64,000 nucleotides of DNA from contig NZ_CP044011.1 of NCBI RefSeq assembly GCF_016864555.1, forward strand, positions 656,001-720,000. The letters are read 5' to 3'. This document shows, piece after piece, positions 48,987 to 59,779 of the stretch. Under the pieces are notes generated by a model that worked only from the letters and a program-made list of their open reading frames with translations, was not told the origin of the DNA and did no database searches. A program made the translations under genes and the position numbers. The stretch's first letter is position 1, and each line of letters starts with the position of its first letter. Source of the stretch: Sinorhizobium sp. BG8. GTDB taxonomy: Bacteria > Pseudomonadota > Alphaproteobacteria > Rhizobiales > Rhizobiaceae.

Positions 48987-49580
48987 TCAGGCCAGCGAAC
49001 CCTTTGTCGAGGGAACGCGGCCCGCCTGCCGAGGGTCGATTTCCGTTGCGGTGCGCAGCACCCGGGCAACGGCCTTGAAGCATGTTTCAGAGATATGATG
49101 GTTGTTGGCGCCGTAGATGTTCTGGATGTGAAGGGTGATCCCGGCATGTTGGGCAAGCGCCTGGAAGAACTCCCGCACCAGCTCGGTATCAAAGGTTCCG
49201 ATCTTCGGGGCTGAGAAAGCGACGTTCCAGACAAGGAAGGGCCGGCCGGAAACATCCACCGCCGCGCGCGTCATCGTCTCGTCCATCGCGAGGTCGAGGG
49301 AGGCGTAGCGGGTGATGCCGCGGCGGTCGCCGAGCGCCTTGGCAATCGCTTGGCCAATCGCGATGCCGGTGTCTTCGACCGTATGATGGTCGTCGACGTG
49401 CAGGTCGCCCTCGGTCTTGATCGTCATGTCGATGAGTGAATGGCGTGAAAGCTGGTCGAGCATGTGATCGAAGAAGCCGACGCCCGTGGAGATGCTCGAC
49501 GTACCGGTTCCGTCTATATCGATGGTCACCGACACGGAGGTCTCGTTGGTCTTGCGCGAAATGCTGGCGGTGCGGCTCAT
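48987..49580 (-). CDS. hisB: Imidazoleglycerol-phosphate dehydratase
   Basis: A 197-residue Mn-dependent dehydratase. Metal-site motifs: [43 protein letters not shown] and [12 protein letters not shown]. Single-function form, lacking the HisN phosphatase domain of E. coli HisB. First gene of the hisB-DUF2628-hisH-hisA-hisF-hisE-coaA run; diverges from hslV. Confidence 0.97.
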   Translation of the reverse strand: MSRTASISRKTNETSVSVTIDIDGTGTSSISTGVGFFDHMLDQLSRHSLIDMTIKTEGDLHVDDHHTVEDTGIAIGQAIAKALGDRRGITRYASLDLAMDETMTRAAVDVSGRPFLVWNVAFSAPKIGTFDTELVREFFQALAQHAGITLHIQNIYGANNHHISETCFKAVARVLRTATEIDPRQAGRVPSTKGSLA

Positions 49581-49684
49581 TGGCGTCTCCGGAAATATGG
49601 CCGCTCCATATCAGGGGCGAGCGGAAAATGCCAGCGTCGAGGCGGCCGAAATGGCGGCGGGCCGGAGTCCGTTCAGACAGACGT

Positions 49685-49712
49685 TTGAAATTGACGGATC
49701 GGCAATTACATA
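49685..49712 (+). promoter_or_regulatory. Candidate hslV promoter (heat-shock-like)
   Basis: TTGAAA at 49685-49690, 16 bases, TACATA at 49707-49712, 65 bases before the hslV ATG. The -35 fits both sigma-70 and RpoH promoters; the -10 only loosely fits RpoH. Confidence 0.3.
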
Positions 49713-49776
49713 GGGGACAAGTAAGCCGCCCATCGCGGACGGCAAAGTCCCTCTGTGGGATCCGAAGGGTCTATGT

Positions 49777-50337
49777 ATGAGTGAACACAATCCCTATGGA
49801 ACGATGCATGCGACGACCATCATAACCGTGCGCAAGGACGGCAAGGTCGTGATGGCGGGCGACGGCCAGGTGAGCCTTGGCCAGACGGTCATGAAGGGCA
49901 ACGCCCGCAAGGTGCGCAGGATCGGCAAGGGCGATGTCATTGCCGGCTTTGCAGGGGCGACCGCCGATGCGTTCACGCTGCTCGAGCGACTTGAGGCCAA
50001 GCTTGAACAGTATCCGGATCAGTTGATGCGGGCTGCAGTCGAACTCGCCAAGGACTGGCGGACGAACAAGTACCTGCGCAATCTCGAAGCAATGATGCTG
50101 GTCGCCGACAAGTCGATTACGCTCGCCATCACCGGCAACGGTGATGTTCTGGAACCAGAGCATGGCACGATCGCCATCGGCTCGGGCGGCAACTATGCCT
50201 ATGCGGCGGCACGAGCCCTGATGGACAGCGACAAGTCGGCCGAGGAGATCGCGCGCCGGGCAATGGATATCGCCGGCGACATTTGCGTCTACACGAACCA
50301 CAATTTCGTCATCGAGACGTTGGATGCCGAGCGTTGA
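49777..50337 (+). CDS. hslV: ATP-dependent protease subunit HslV
   Basis: Proteasome-like peptidase, 186 residues, forming the core of HslUV. The catalytic Thr is the first Thr of [14 protein letters not shown]. It is preceded by a 12-residue leader ([12 protein letters not shown]) that must be removed. [14 protein letters not shown] and [13 protein letters not shown] are conserved. The GNAT gene overlaps its end by 14 bases and hslU follows. Confidence 0.96.
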   Translation: MSEHNPYGTMHATTIITVRKDGKVVMAGDGQVSLGQTVMKGNARKVRRIGKGDVIAGFAGATADAFTLLERLEAKLEQYPDQLMRAAVELAKDWRTNKYLRNLEAMMLVADKSITLAITGNGDVLEPEHGTIAIGSGGNYAYAAARALMDSDKSAEEIARRAMDIAGDICVYTNHNFVIETLDAER

Positions 50338-50818
50338 AGAGTTCGCCTTCCGTCGATTGACGGAGGCTCACCTTCCGCTGGTGGGGCAGTGGCTGGCAGA
50401 GCCGCATGTCCAGCGTTGGTGGGGGGAACCCGCGGACGCCCTCTCGGAAATCCGGGGGCACTTGGACGATCCGCTGGTGGAGCCCTATCTGGTACTGATA
50501 CCGGCCCGGCCGATCGGCTACGTGCAGAAGTACCTGATCGATGGGCCGGATCACCCTTACGGCGATCAGCCGGCGGGAGCTGCGGGAATTGACCAGTTCA
50601 TCGGCATACCGTCCCTCATTGGCCGCGGATACGGGTCGAAAATGGTCGAAGCCTTTGCGCTGAAATTGTTCGAGGAAGGCGTGGAGCGGGTGGTCATCGA
50701 TCCGCATCCGGAGAGTGCGCAGGCGATCCGGGCCTACGAGAAGGCCGGATTTACTGTATTTGATCAACGACAAACTGAGGACGGCCCGGCGCAGATGATG
50801 GCCCGGGACCGTTGCTAG
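50324..50818 (+). CDS. GNAT acetyltransferase (AAC(6')-like) between hslV and hslU
   Basis: A 164-residue acetyltransferase. The front resembles aminoglycoside/siderophore acetyltransferases ([19 protein letters not shown], then WWGEP). The acetyl-CoA site is in [15 protein letters not shown], and the end [21 protein letters not shown] is typical. It overlaps hslV by 14 bases and precedes hslU by 13, so it belongs to the hslVU operon. The acceptor substrate is unknown; drug resistance should not be assumed. Confidence 0.87.
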   Translation: MPSVEEFAFRRLTEAHLPLVGQWLAEPHVQRWWGEPADALSEIRGHLDDPLVEPYLVLIPARPIGYVQKYLIDGPDHPYGDQPAGAAGIDQFIGIPSLIGRGYGSKMVEAFALKLFEEGVERVVIDPHPESAQAIRAYEKAGFTVFDQRQTEDGPAQMMARDRC

Positions 50819-50831
50819 AAACGAGAAGCCC

Positions 50832-52139
50832 ATGTCTAATTTCTCTCCCCGTGAAATCGTCTCCGAGCTCGATCGCTATATCATCGGCCAGCATGAGGCG
50901 AAGCGCGCCGTTGCGATTGCGCTCAGAAACCGCTGGCGCCGTCACCAGCTCTCCGACGAGCTGCGCGACGAGGTAATGCCGAAGAACATCCTGATGATCG
51001 GTCCGACTGGCGTCGGCAAGACCGAGATCTCCCGCCGTCTCGCCAAGCTGGCGGGTGCGCCCTTCGTCAAGGTCGAGGCGACCAAGTTTACCGAAGTCGG
51101 CTATGTCGGGCGGGACGTTGAACAGATCGTTCGTGATCTCGTCGAGGTCGGTATCGGGCTGGTGCGCGAAAGGAAGCGTAGCGAAGTCACGGCCAAGGCT
51201 CACATGAACGCCGAGGAGCGTGTTCTGGATGCGCTGGTCGGTGCGACCGCTTCGCCGGCGACGCGCGATTCCTTCCGTCGGAAGTTGCGTGCCAACGAGC
51301 TCGACGACAAGGAAATCGAGATCGACATTGCCGAGACCGGTTCCGGAATGCCGGGCTTCGAGATTCCCGGCATGCCGGGTGCGAATATCGGCGTGCTGAA
51401 CCTCTCCGAAATGTTCGGGAAGGCCATGGGAGGCCGCACCAAGAAGGTCAAGACGACGGTTCGTGACTCCTACAAGGTGCTGATCGACGACGAGTCGGAC
51501 AAGCTCATCGACAACGAACAGATCCAGCGCGAAGCCGTCCGGTCCGTCGAGAACGACGGTATCGTCTTCCTGGACGAGATCGACAAGATCGCCGCCCGCG
51601 ATGGCGGAATGGGAGCCGGCGTTTCGCGCGAAGGCGTGCAGCGCGACCTGCTGCCACTCGTCGAGGGCACGACCGTGGCGACGAAGTATGGCCCGGTGAA
51701 GACGGACCACATCCTGTTTATTGCCTCAGGAGCGTTCCATGTCGCCAAGCCGTCTGATCTGCTTCCCGAATTGCAGGGACGTCTTCCGATCCGTGTCGAG
51801 CTGAGGGCACTGACCAAGGAGGACTTCCGTCGCATTCTGACCGAGACCGAGGCAAGCCTCATCCGCCAGTACAAGGCGCTCATGGAGACCGAGGAAGTCT
51901 CGCTCGAGTTTACCGAGGACGCGATCGATGCACTCGCCGACGTGGCGGTCCAGCTCAACGCCAGTGTGGAAAACATTGGAGCGCGGCGATTGCAGACCGT
52001 GATGGAGCGCGTGCTCGACGAGATCTCGTTCGATGCGCCGGACCAGGCCGGAAACAAGCTTTTGATCGACGCGGAATACGTCCGCAAGCACGTCGGACAG
52101 CTTGCATCCAACACCGACTTGTCCCGCTTCATTCTCTGA
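50832..52139 (+). CDS. hslU: HslU unfoldase ATPase
   Basis: AAA+ partner of HslV, 435 residues. It starts [21 protein letters not shown]. Walker A is [15 protein letters not shown] and Walker B is [11 protein letters not shown]. The [10 protein letters not shown] pore loop and the C-terminal SRFIL tail, which inserts into HslV, are intact. The I-domain in the middle is shorter than in E. coli and rich in Gly-Met ([12 protein letters not shown]). Confidence 0.97.
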   Translation: MSNFSPREIVSELDRYIIGQHEAKRAVAIALRNRWRRHQLSDELRDEVMPKNILMIGPTGVGKTEISRRLAKLAGAPFVKVEATKFTEVGYVGRDVEQIVRDLVEVGIGLVRERKRSEVTAKAHMNAEERVLDALVGATASPATRDSFRRKLRANELDDKEIEIDIAETGSGMPGFEIPGMPGANIGVLNLSEMFGKAMGGRTKKVKTTVRDSYKVLIDDESDKLIDNEQIQREAVRSVENDGIVFLDEIDKIAARDGGMGAGVSREGVQRDLLPLVEGTTVATKYGPVKTDHILFIASGAFHVAKPSDLLPELQGRLPIRVELRALTKEDFRRILTETEASLIRQYKALMETEEVSLEFTEDAIDALADVAVQLNASVENIGARRLQTVMERVLDEISFDAPDQAGNKLLIDAEYVRKHVGQLASNTDLSRFIL

Positions 52140-52144
52140 CGCGA

Positions 52145-52179
52145 CGGCAACGGCGGCAGTCCAACTGTCGCCGTTGCCG
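52145..52179 (+). terminator. Possible stem-loop after hslU
   Basis: Perfect 11-base stem CGGCAACGGCG (52145-52155) and CGCCGTTGCCG (52169-52179). The tail is CAAAAG with no T-run, so it may be rho-assisted or only a stabilising hairpin. Confidence 0.4.
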
Positions 52180-52336
52180 CAAAAGTGAGCCTGCACCGTC
52201 TCGACTCCGGTCGAACTTCGCCCTAGACCGTGCGGGTGTTTTCGTCCGGGCCGCCCGAGGGCATCATTCCGACACGATTGCTGTGCATCGGTCGGCGCGA
52301 AACCACTCAACAGGGATTTCGACGGAACCTCGCATC

Positions 52337-53284
52337 GTGCCAAAGCTCATCACAGCGCTTGCTTTCTCGCTCCTCATGCTGGTCCAGGGCCAGTCCGTGA
52401 TGGCTATGGACGTCGTTCCGGAGGGCAACCGCAATGCCGAACAGCCGAATGTGCCGGGGGCTTCGGTTCGCCGCACCAAGGCCGGCAAGACTTCCTTCGA
52501 TGCGAAGTACGAGAAGGTCCGCGACCTGCTGGCCAGCGACCGCCAGCTTACGGGCAAGATCAAATCGGTGGCCCGGCAGTACGGCATCGACCCGATTCAC
52601 ATGGTCGGCGCGATTGTCGGGGAGCACACCTACAATGTCGACGCCTATGACCGCCTTCAGAGCTACTACGTGAAAGCGGCCGCCTATGCCGGCGACAGCT
52701 TCCGCTTCGCCTACGAGGGCGAGTCGATCGTCGATTTCGTGAAGCGCCCGGAGTTCTCGACCTGCAACGGCAAGAGCGGCTCCTATTCAGTGTGGTCCTG
52801 CCGTGAGGCGGTGTGGAACAGGTCGTTCAAGGGCGAGAGCGTCGGCGGCAGGTCCTTCCCGAACAACCGCTTCAGCGCCGTCTTCTTCCAGCCCTTCTAT
52901 GCCGGCCAGACCTTTGGCCTCGGCCAGATCAACCCTTTGACTGCCCTGATGCTCACCGACGCAGTGGTCCGCGTCTCCGGCTACGACCGGCTCGACGAAG
53001 CGGATGCCGCCGGGGTCTACAAGGCGATCATGGACCCCGACGTGTCGCTCGCCTACATGGCCGCATCCATCAAGCAGTCGATCGATGCCTACAAGAAGAT
53101 CGCGGACGTCGACATCTCGGAAAATCCGGGGGTCACGGCAACTCTCTACAATGTCGGCAATCCCGAAGCCCGCGCCAGCGCCTTTGCCAAGAAGCGCGCA
53201 GCCGGGGAGGCAACCTGGCCCGAAGAGAACTATTACGGCTGGCTGGTCAACGACAAGCTCGCCGAACTGCGCTCGCTGCTCTAA
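52337..53284 (+). CDS. DUF1402 secreted protein with lytic-transglycosylase-like motifs
   Basis: A 315-residue exported protein. GTG start at 52337 gives a signal peptide (KLITALAFSLLMLVQGQSVM, then AMD). The family has no assigned function. I note three features like those of the SLT lytic transglycosylase fold: Glu96 in AIVGEHTYNV after YGIDPIHMV, FGLGQINPLTALML at 193-206, and TLYNVGNP near 269-276. That suggests peptidoglycan cleavage (inference). It follows hslU by 197 bases and is probably transcribed on its own. Confidence 0.8.
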   Translation: MPKLITALAFSLLMLVQGQSVMAMDVVPEGNRNAEQPNVPGASVRRTKAGKTSFDAKYEKVRDLLASDRQLTGKIKSVARQYGIDPIHMVGAIVGEHTYNVDAYDRLQSYYVKAAAYAGDSFRFAYEGESIVDFVKRPEFSTCNGKSGSYSVWSCREAVWNRSFKGESVGGRSFPNNRFSAVFFQPFYAGQTFGLGQINPLTALMLTDAVVRVSGYDRLDEADAAGVYKAIMDPDVSLAYMAASIKQSIDAYKKIADVDISENPGVTATLYNVGNPEARASAFAKKRAAGEATWPEENYYGWLVNDKLAELRSLL

Positions 53285-53357
53285 TCTAGGAGGTTCTGCC
53301 GGCCGCGGCGCGATCGTGGCCGTGTAGCGGAACAGGCGAGCAGTTGCGAGGTTCTAA

Positions 53358-54773
53358 ATGGACATGCGCCCGGAAGCATTCGAGCCCCCGGCACCGACGC
53401 CGCGTACGGTACCGCCGTCCAAGCTCGAGATCATTCGGACCGTTCTGCGCAATCCGCTGGAGCTCTGGGGCGAACCGTCCTACACGCTGCCCTGGATTGA
53501 GACCCGCTTCTTCCGCGAACGTACGCTGATAGTCAACGACCCGGGACTGATAAAGCATGTCCTTGTCGACAACGCGGTCAACTATCGCATGGCGGATGTT
53601 CGCCAGCTGGTCCTGCGTCCCATTCTGCGTGACGGGTTGCTGACGGCGGAAGGTGCGGTCTGGCGGCGCTCTCGCAAGGCGGTTGCGCCGATCTTCACAC
53701 CGCGTCATGCCCGCGGGTTTGCCGGCCAGATGCTGCGCCAGTCCGAGCAATATGTTCTCAAGTACGAGAACGCAGGATCCACCGGGCAGGTGTGCGACAT
53801 CTCGGCGGACATGACGGAGCTGACTTTCGCCATCCTGGCTGACACGCTCTTTTCCGGGGAGATTGTCTCTTCCTCGGGTCACTTCTCCGACGACGTGAAC
53901 GAGTTGCTGCACCGCATGGGTCGGGTCGATCCAATGGATCTCCTGCGGGCGCCCAAGTGGGTGCCGCGTCTGACGCGGATCGGGGGCCAGAAGGTGCTCG
54001 ACAAGTTCAGGGCCCTTGTCCACGACACCATGGACCTGAGACGCGAAAGGCTGCAGTCGGATCCCTCGAACGCGCCCCGGGATTTCCTCACACTGCTCTT
54101 GCAGCAGGCCGGTCCCGAAGGGCTGACCATGGGCGAGATAGAGGACAATATCCTTACCTTCATCGGGGCCGGACATGAGACGACGGCAAGGGCGCTGGCC
54201 TGGACGCTTTTCTGTGTTGCGAACACGCCCCATTTCCGCGACGCCATGGAGGAAGAGATCGATCGGGTTCTCGCGACCGGAGCCGAGCCCGTGGAGTGGC
54301 TCGATCTGATGCCGCATACCCGCGCTGCCTTTGAAGAGGCCTTGCGTCTCTTTCCGCCGGCGCCTTCGATCAACCGCGCCGCGATCGCCGACGACCAGTG
54401 GACGAATGCGAAAGGCGAAACGGTGGAGATCCCGGCAGGGATTACGGTCCTGGTCATGCCGTGGACGCTGCATCGCCACGAACTCTATTGGGAAAAGCCG
54501 CGCGCTTTCATTCCGGAACGATTCCTGCCCGGAAACCGCGAGCGAATCGATCGCTTCCAGTTCCTTCCCTTCGGCGCGGGGCCGCGCATCTGCATCGGCG
54601 CCACGTTTGCACTCCAGGAGGCGGTGATTGCGCTCGCGGTCATGATGCACCGCTTCCGTTTCGACATCACCGACGAGACGCGACCCTGGCCAGTGCAGCG
54701 CCTGACGACACAGCCGGCTAACGGGCTGCCGATGAAGGTGACGGCTCGGCGGTCTGCTTCTTCGATTTCTTGA
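53358..54773 (+). CDS. Cytochrome P450
   Basis: A 471-residue P450 monooxygenase, soluble by sequence. The I-helix is FIGAGHETTARAL, the K-helix ExxR is in FEEALRLFPPAP, and the heme-Cys loop is FLPFGAGPRICIGATFALQE. The W-R motif WRRSRKAVAP is the C-helix. It resembles the CYP102/CYP4-like class of fatty-acid or terpenoid oxidisers, but I cannot name the substrate. No ferredoxin or reductase gene is nearby. Its last 56 bases overlap the end of the convergent gene at 54718. Confidence 0.92.
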   Translation: MDMRPEAFEPPAPTPRTVPPSKLEIIRTVLRNPLELWGEPSYTLPWIETRFFRERTLIVNDPGLIKHVLVDNAVNYRMADVRQLVLRPILRDGLLTAEGAVWRRSRKAVAPIFTPRHARGFAGQMLRQSEQYVLKYENAGSTGQVCDISADMTELTFAILADTLFSGEIVSSSGHFSDDVNELLHRMGRVDPMDLLRAPKWVPRLTRIGGQKVLDKFRALVHDTMDLRRERLQSDPSNAPRDFLTLLLQQAGPEGLTMGEIEDNILTFIGAGHETTARALAWTLFCVANTPHFRDAMEEEIDRVLATGAEPVEWLDLMPHTRAAFEEALRLFPPAPSINRAAIADDQWTNAKGETVEIPAGITVLVMPWTLHRHELYWEKPRAFIPERFLPGNRERIDRFQFLPFGAGPRICIGATFALQEAVIALAVMMHRFRFDITDETRPWPVQRLTTQPANGLPMKVTARRSASSIS

Positions 54774-55275
54774 TGGTCTTGATCGCGGCACAGGTGGCGT
54801 CCCCAGTGCCCTCGCATGGCTTGTAGACGACGATCTGGCTGCCGCTTCCGTCGTCCCAGACCGCCTGTACGGCGACCGTTTCGGCTTCACCCGCCTTGAG
54901 CGAGATGTAGATGTAGTCTGCTGTATCATCCGAGGGCAGGTTGAAAGGCAGCTGGGGGTCGCATTTTGCGAGCGGGAAACGCTGGTCCAGCGCGTCGGAA
55001 TTGATCGAGTAGCGAATTTCCGAGAGCCTGCAGTGCATGGTCTGGAGGGCAGTGAAGTAAATCAGCTGCCGGCCGTCATAGTTGCGGAACTGGATCCACC
55101 CCGACTTCTCGTTCGCATCGAGCATCGCCTTGTAGATGGAAACATCAGGAATTTCCGCCTTGTACTGTTCCTCGTCCTCCTCCTGTGCGCTCGCCCCCAC
55201 GCCGGAGAGAAGCATACAAGCGACCGTGATGATCGGCAGCCATGCGCCCGGTTTTGACAAAAGCAAGGTGGGCAT
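54718..55275 (-). CDS. Small secreted protein of unknown function
   Basis: A 185-residue protein with an N-terminal signal peptide (LPIITVACMLLSGVGASA, cleaved before QEEDEE). The mature part has four Cys, in MHCRLSEIRY, LAKCDPQLPF, PCEGTG and TCAAIK, which could form two disulfides. I do not recognise the family. It overlaps the 3' end of the P450 gene by 56 bases in the opposite direction. Confidence 0.78.
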   Translation of the reverse strand: MPTLLLSKPGAWLPIITVACMLLSGVGASAQEEDEEQYKAEIPDVSIYKAMLDANEKSGWIQFRNYDGRQLIYFTALQTMHCRLSEIRYSINSDALDQRFPLAKCDPQLPFNLPSDDTADYIYISLKAGEAETVAVQAVWDDGSGSQIVVYKPCEGTGDATCAAIKTIKKSKKQTAEPSPSSAAR

Positions 55276-55407
55276 TCCGCGTTCCTCCGGCCCCCGGATG
55301 TCGCAGGGAGGCTGTAGCCTTTGCGCTTCACATGCAATAACACCATCGCTTTACTTTTTTGAAAAGTCCCCAATCCGCGCAGCGCAGTACAAGTCGGATG
55401 CATCCTC

Positions 55408-57410
55408 GTGGCAGATCAGTTTCTTCTTGGCATCGATACCGGCGGCACCTACACCGACGCAGTTCTCTTCAGCGAGAGGGACGGCGTGGTCGCGAAGGCC
55501 AAGGCACTCACCACGCGTCATGACCTCGCGGTGGGCATCGCCGGCGCTGTCGAAGCCGTGCTCACCGGTGCCGGTGCCCCGACCTCTTCCGTCGGTTTGG
55601 TGTCGCTCTCGACCACGCTCGCGACAAACGCCCTTGTGGAAGGGCAGGGTGGCCGCGCGGGGTTGGTAATGATCGGCTTCGGGCCTGACGATCTGCAGCG
55701 CGACGGGCTTGCCGAAGCGCTCGGCAACGACCCGGTGATCTTCCTCCCGGGTGGCCACGATGTCCACGGTATCGAGACGCCCCTGGACATGTCGAAGCTG
55801 GACGAGGCGCTGCCGGAACTCCACAACTCGGTTTCGTCCTTTGCCGTCGCCGGCTATTTCGCCGTACGCAATCCCGCACACGAGATACGCGTGCGGGATC
55901 GAATCCGTGAGATCTCGCACCTGCCGGTCACCTGCAGCCATGAGCTCTCGTCGAAACTGGGGGGCCGCGGCGCGCGCTCACGACGCTCCTCAACGCGCGC
56001 CTCGTCTCGATGATCGACCGCCTGATCGCCGCCTGCGAGCGGTTTCTTGACGGCCGCGGCATCCATGTGCCGATTACCGTCGTTCGTGGCGACGGTGCCC
56101 TCATTTCGGCCGAACAGGCCCGGCTTCGGCCGATCGAAACGATTCTCTCCGGCCCGGCCGCGAGCCTCGTCGGCGCTCGACACCTCACCGGCCTCGACAA
56201 CGCGGTGGTTTCCGACATCGGCGGCACCACGACGGATGTTGCGATCCTGGATGCAGGCCGCCCACGGCTCGATGCTGAAGGTGCTGTCGTCGGAGGGTAC
56301 CGCACGATGGTTGAGGCGGTCGCCATGCGGACCTATGGCCTCGGAGGCGATTCGGAGGTTCGAGTCAACGATCGGAGCCTGACGGCGAGAATCGATCTCG
56401 GGCCGCGCCGCCTGCTGCCGCTTAGCCTGTGTGCCAGTCTTCACGGTGCCGCAGTGACTGGAGCGCTGGAGCGCCAATTGAAGGCATCCCACGCGGGCCG
56501 CTACGATGGCCGTTTGGCAGTCCGGACCGGCGTGCCAGCCATATTTGCGAGCGGCCTGCAGCCCCAGGAGCAGGCGCTATACGATCGGGTGACCGATATT
56601 CCGCGGCCCTTGGACGACCTTCTTACCGCAACATCGCAAAGAGCTACGCTTGATCGGCTGGTAGCGCGCGGTCTTGTACACATCTGCGGCATCACGCCCT
56701 CGGACGCATTGCACGTTCTCGGCAGGCAGGACCAATGGGATGCATATGCCGCCCGACAGGGCCTTGCGCTCGCCGCGAGAACGAGGGACGCATCGGGCCG
56801 CCCGATCGCGGCTTCACCCGAGGAGCTCGCAGGGATGATCGTCGACCGGCTGACACGCCAGTCCGCTGAAGTTGTCCTTGCTGCCTGCCTTGCGGATGAC
56901 GGCGCTGGTTCGATCGACCCGGCCGCATCGCCTTCAATCGATCGCGCGCTGAAGCGCGCACCGGGGATCGTCAACTTCCGTGTGTCGCTCGATAGGCCAT
57001 TGGTGGGTCTCGGCGCTTCTGCCCCCGTCTACTATCCGGCGATCGCGGACATGCTGCATGCACAGGCCTCGATACCCGAGGATGCAGGTGTGGCGAATGC
57101 CGTGGGCGCCGTCGTGGGGCAGGTGAGGACTGCGGTCACGGTTTTCGTCACCGCGCCGGAGGATGGGATCTACATCGTCAACGGCGCGGGCGACAGCCTT
57201 CGTCTCCTGCATGAGGGCGAAGCATTTGCCGCTGCGCGCGAAAGAGCGATTTCCGTGGCGCTGCACGCCGCCCGCTTGAACGGTGCGGAGGAGCCGACCG
57301 TCGTTGTGAGCGAGCATGTTGATGCGCCGGAGATCGAGGGCCGGCGCAAGCTGGTCGAGGGGCGCTTTACCGCTACGGCAAGCGGCAGGCCGCGAATCGC
57401 TTTCGATTGA
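55408..57410 (+). CDS. Hydantoinase/oxoprolinase HyuA-family protein, frameshifted
   Basis: ASKHA-fold protein of the HyuA group (ATP-dependent hydantoin or oxoproline hydrolysis). The N-terminal phosphate loop LGIDTGGTYTDAVLF opens the first frame from the GTG at 55408. The second phosphate motif VVSDIGGTTTDVAIL lies in the next frame. The join is at GGGGGG 55959-55964, where a seventh G restores the continuous reading GGPRRALTTLLNARLVSMID and a 667-residue protein. No hyuB-like gene adjoins, so the true reaction is uncertain. Assembly error is favoured over a real split. Confidence 0.85.
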
Positions 57411-57537
57411 TCGACTGCGATCTTTTCGATTTCGGAATAAATTCTTTGAACTCATGCCGAATTGACTATGAATGAAACCTCTGGAAAGTGGCAGCATCCG
57501 CGGAAACAATGAATTCCGCCTATCCGGAGCATTCGAC

Positions 57538-59706
57538 ATGGGTCAAACAGAAAAATACGGTCTCTCTTTCGACAGCGATTTGTTCGATTTCCTCGTCAAG
57601 GAGGCCCTGCCCGGAACCGAAGTGCAGGAGGATAGGTTCTTTTCGGAGTTTTCCGCCATCGTTCATGCGCTTTCGCCGAAGAACAAGGCCTTGCTGGCTA
57701 TTCGGGACGACTTCCAGGGAAAGCTCGACGACTGGTACCGCCGGAACGGCGCACCTGCCGACATGCAGGCCTATGAAGATTTCCTGAGGGAGATCGGCTA
57801 CCTCCTCCCGGAGGGACCTGACTTTGCAGTCTCGACCGCCAACGTCGACGCCGAGATCGCGTCGATCGCGGGACCGCAGCTCGTTGTCCCCGTCATGAAC
57901 GCCCGCTATGCGCTGAATGCTGCCAACGCGCGCTGGGGCTCGCTCTATGACGCTCTCTACGGAACGGACGCGATTGCGGAAGCCGACGGCGCTGAAAGGG
58001 GCAAGGGTTACAACCCGGTTCGCGGAGCCAAGGTCATCGCCTGGGTCCGCGAATTCCTGGACCAGAGCGCAGCGCTTGAAGGGGCAAGCTGGAGCGAAGC
58101 GGCGGCACTGTCCGTTGAGGGGCAGGTCCTCGCGGTCACGCTCATGGACGGTCGCAAGACGGGTCTTGCCGACACGACGAAGTTTGCCGGCTTCATCGGC
58201 GAACGCTCCCGGCCGGAGCGGGTCCTCCTGGTGAATCATGGCCTGCACATCGAGATCGTCATCGATTCGACGACGACCATCGGCAAGGACGATGCGGCAA
58301 ATATATCTGACGTCAGCATCGAGTCGGCCCTCACCACCATCATGGACTGCGAGGATTCCGTCGCAGCCGTCGACGCGGAGGACAAGGTCGTCGTCTACCG
58401 GAACTGGCTTGGCCTGATGAAGGGCGACCTTCAGGAAGAAGTCACCAAGGCAGGTCGTAGCTTCGTCCGAAAGCTCAATCCCGATCGGTCCTTCACGGCA
58501 GCGAACGGCTCGAGCCTTCCGGTCGTCGCGCGTTCCCTGATGCTGGTCCGCAATGTCGGGCACCTGATGACCACTCCGGCAATCCACGACCGGGACGGCA
58601 ATGAGGTGCCGGAGGGGATCATGGATGCAATGGTCACCGCGCTGATCGCGCTCCATGACATAGGACCGCAGGGTCGTCGCATGAATTCGCGCGCCGGTTC
58701 CATGTATGTGGTCAAGCCGAAGATGCATGGGCCGGAGGAGGTCGCATTCGCTAGCGAGCTTTTCTCCCGCGTCGAATCAGCCCTCGGCATGGCGCCCAAC
58801 ACCATCAAGATGGGCATCATGGACGAAGAGCGGCGTACCACCGTCAATCTCAAGGAAGCGATCCGGGCCGCGAAGGAGCGTGTCGTCTTTATCAATACCG
58901 GTTTTCTGGACCGCACCGGGGACGAGATCCACACGTCGATGGAAGCCGGGCCGATGATCCGCAAGGGCGACATGAAGAAGGCTGCCTGGATCGGCGCCTA
59001 CGAGAACTGGAACGTCGACATCGGCCTCGCATGCGGCCTTTCGGGCCACGCGCAGATCGGCAAGGGCATGTGGGCCATGCCTGACCTGATGGCCGCGATG
59101 CTCGAGCAGAAGATCGCCCATCCCAAGGCCGGAGCAAACACGGCCTGGGTACCTTCACCGACGGCCGCAACGCTTCACGCGACTCACTATCACAAGGTCG
59201 ATGTCTCCGCCGTCCAGGAAAGTCTGAAGAGCAGAGCCCGCGCCAAGCTCTCTGATATCCTCTCCGTCCCGGTGGCCGCGCGCCCGAACTGGACCAGCGA
59301 AGACATCCAGTTCGAACTGGACAACAACGCCCAGGGGATCCTCGGTTATGTCGTGCGGTGGGTCGATCAGGGTGTCGGCTGCTCAAAGGTGCCGGATATC
59401 AACAACATCGGCCTGATGGAGGACCGGGCGACGCTGCGCATCTCCGCCCAGCACATGGCGAACTGGCTCCACCATGGCGTCGTGACCGAGGCGCAGATTC
59501 TCGAGACGATGAAACGCATGGCCGAGGTTGTCGATCGCCAGAACGCTGGCGACAGTCTCTACACGCCGATGGCACCGGATTACGATCGCTCGATCGCGTT
59601 CCAGGCCGCACTTGAACTCGTGCTGAAGGGCAGGGAGCAGCCGAACGGATACACCGAGCCTGTCCTGCACCGCCGCCGCCTGGAGCTAAAGGCGGCCGCC
59701 GCTTGA
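57538..59706 (+). CDS. glcB: Malate synthase G
   Basis: Condenses glyoxylate with acetyl-CoA to malate, 722 residues, the monomeric G isoform. Motifs: [34 protein letters not shown] (catalytic Arg region), [29 protein letters not shown] and [11 protein letters not shown]. The Cys-Ser-Lys run [12 protein letters not shown] near the end is typical. Start at 57538 (MGQTEKYG) after CGGAG; a longer in-frame start at 57472 has no site. A strong bidirectional terminator follows. It may serve glycolate or purine-derived glyoxylate use. Confidence 0.97.
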   Translation: MGQTEKYGLSFDSDLFDFLVKEALPGTEVQEDRFFSEFSAIVHALSPKNKALLAIRDDFQGKLDDWYRRNGAPADMQAYEDFLREIGYLLPEGPDFAVSTANVDAEIASIAGPQLVVPVMNARYALNAANARWGSLYDALYGTDAIAEADGAERGKGYNPVRGAKVIAWVREFLDQSAALEGASWSEAAALSVEGQVLAVTLMDGRKTGLADTTKFAGFIGERSRPERVLLVNHGLHIEIVIDSTTTIGKDDAANISDVSIESALTTIMDCEDSVAAVDAEDKVVVYRNWLGLMKGDLQEEVTKAGRSFVRKLNPDRSFTAANGSSLPVVARSLMLVRNVGHLMTTPAIHDRDGNEVPEGIMDAMVTALIALHDIGPQGRRMNSRAGSMYVVKPKMHGPEEVAFASELFSRVESALGMAPNTIKMGIMDEERRTTVNLKEAIRAAKERVVFINTGFLDRTGDEIHTSMEAGPMIRKGDMKKAAWIGAYENWNVDIGLACGLSGHAQIGKGMWAMPDLMAAMLEQKIAHPKAGANTAWVPSPTAATLHATHYHKVDVSAVQESLKSRARAKLSDILSVPVAARPNWTSEDIQFELDNNAQGILGYVVRWVDQGVGCSKVPDINNIGLMEDRATLRISAQHMANWLHHGVVTEAQILETMKRMAEVVDRQNAGDSLYTPMAPDYDRSIAFQAALELVLKGREQPNGYTEPVLHRRRLELKAAAA

Positions 59707-59728
59707 TTGCGGGCGCCTCTCACCCATG

Positions 59729-59762
59729 AAAAAAGCCGCCGGAGCGATCCGGCGGCTTTTTT
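59729..59762. terminator. Bidirectional rho-independent terminator
   Basis: Perfect 15-base stem, AAAAAAGCCGCCGGA (59729-59743) with its exact complement (59748-59762), GCGA loop. It serves glcB and the convergent L,D-transpeptidase. Confidence 0.93.
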
Positions 59763-59779
59763 CTGTCTCGTCTTGTTGC

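Noticed and set aside
53286..54929. Open frame of 547 codons antisense to the P450 gene
   Set aside because: The P450 has all its signatures; the antisense product is low-complexity and Arg-rich.
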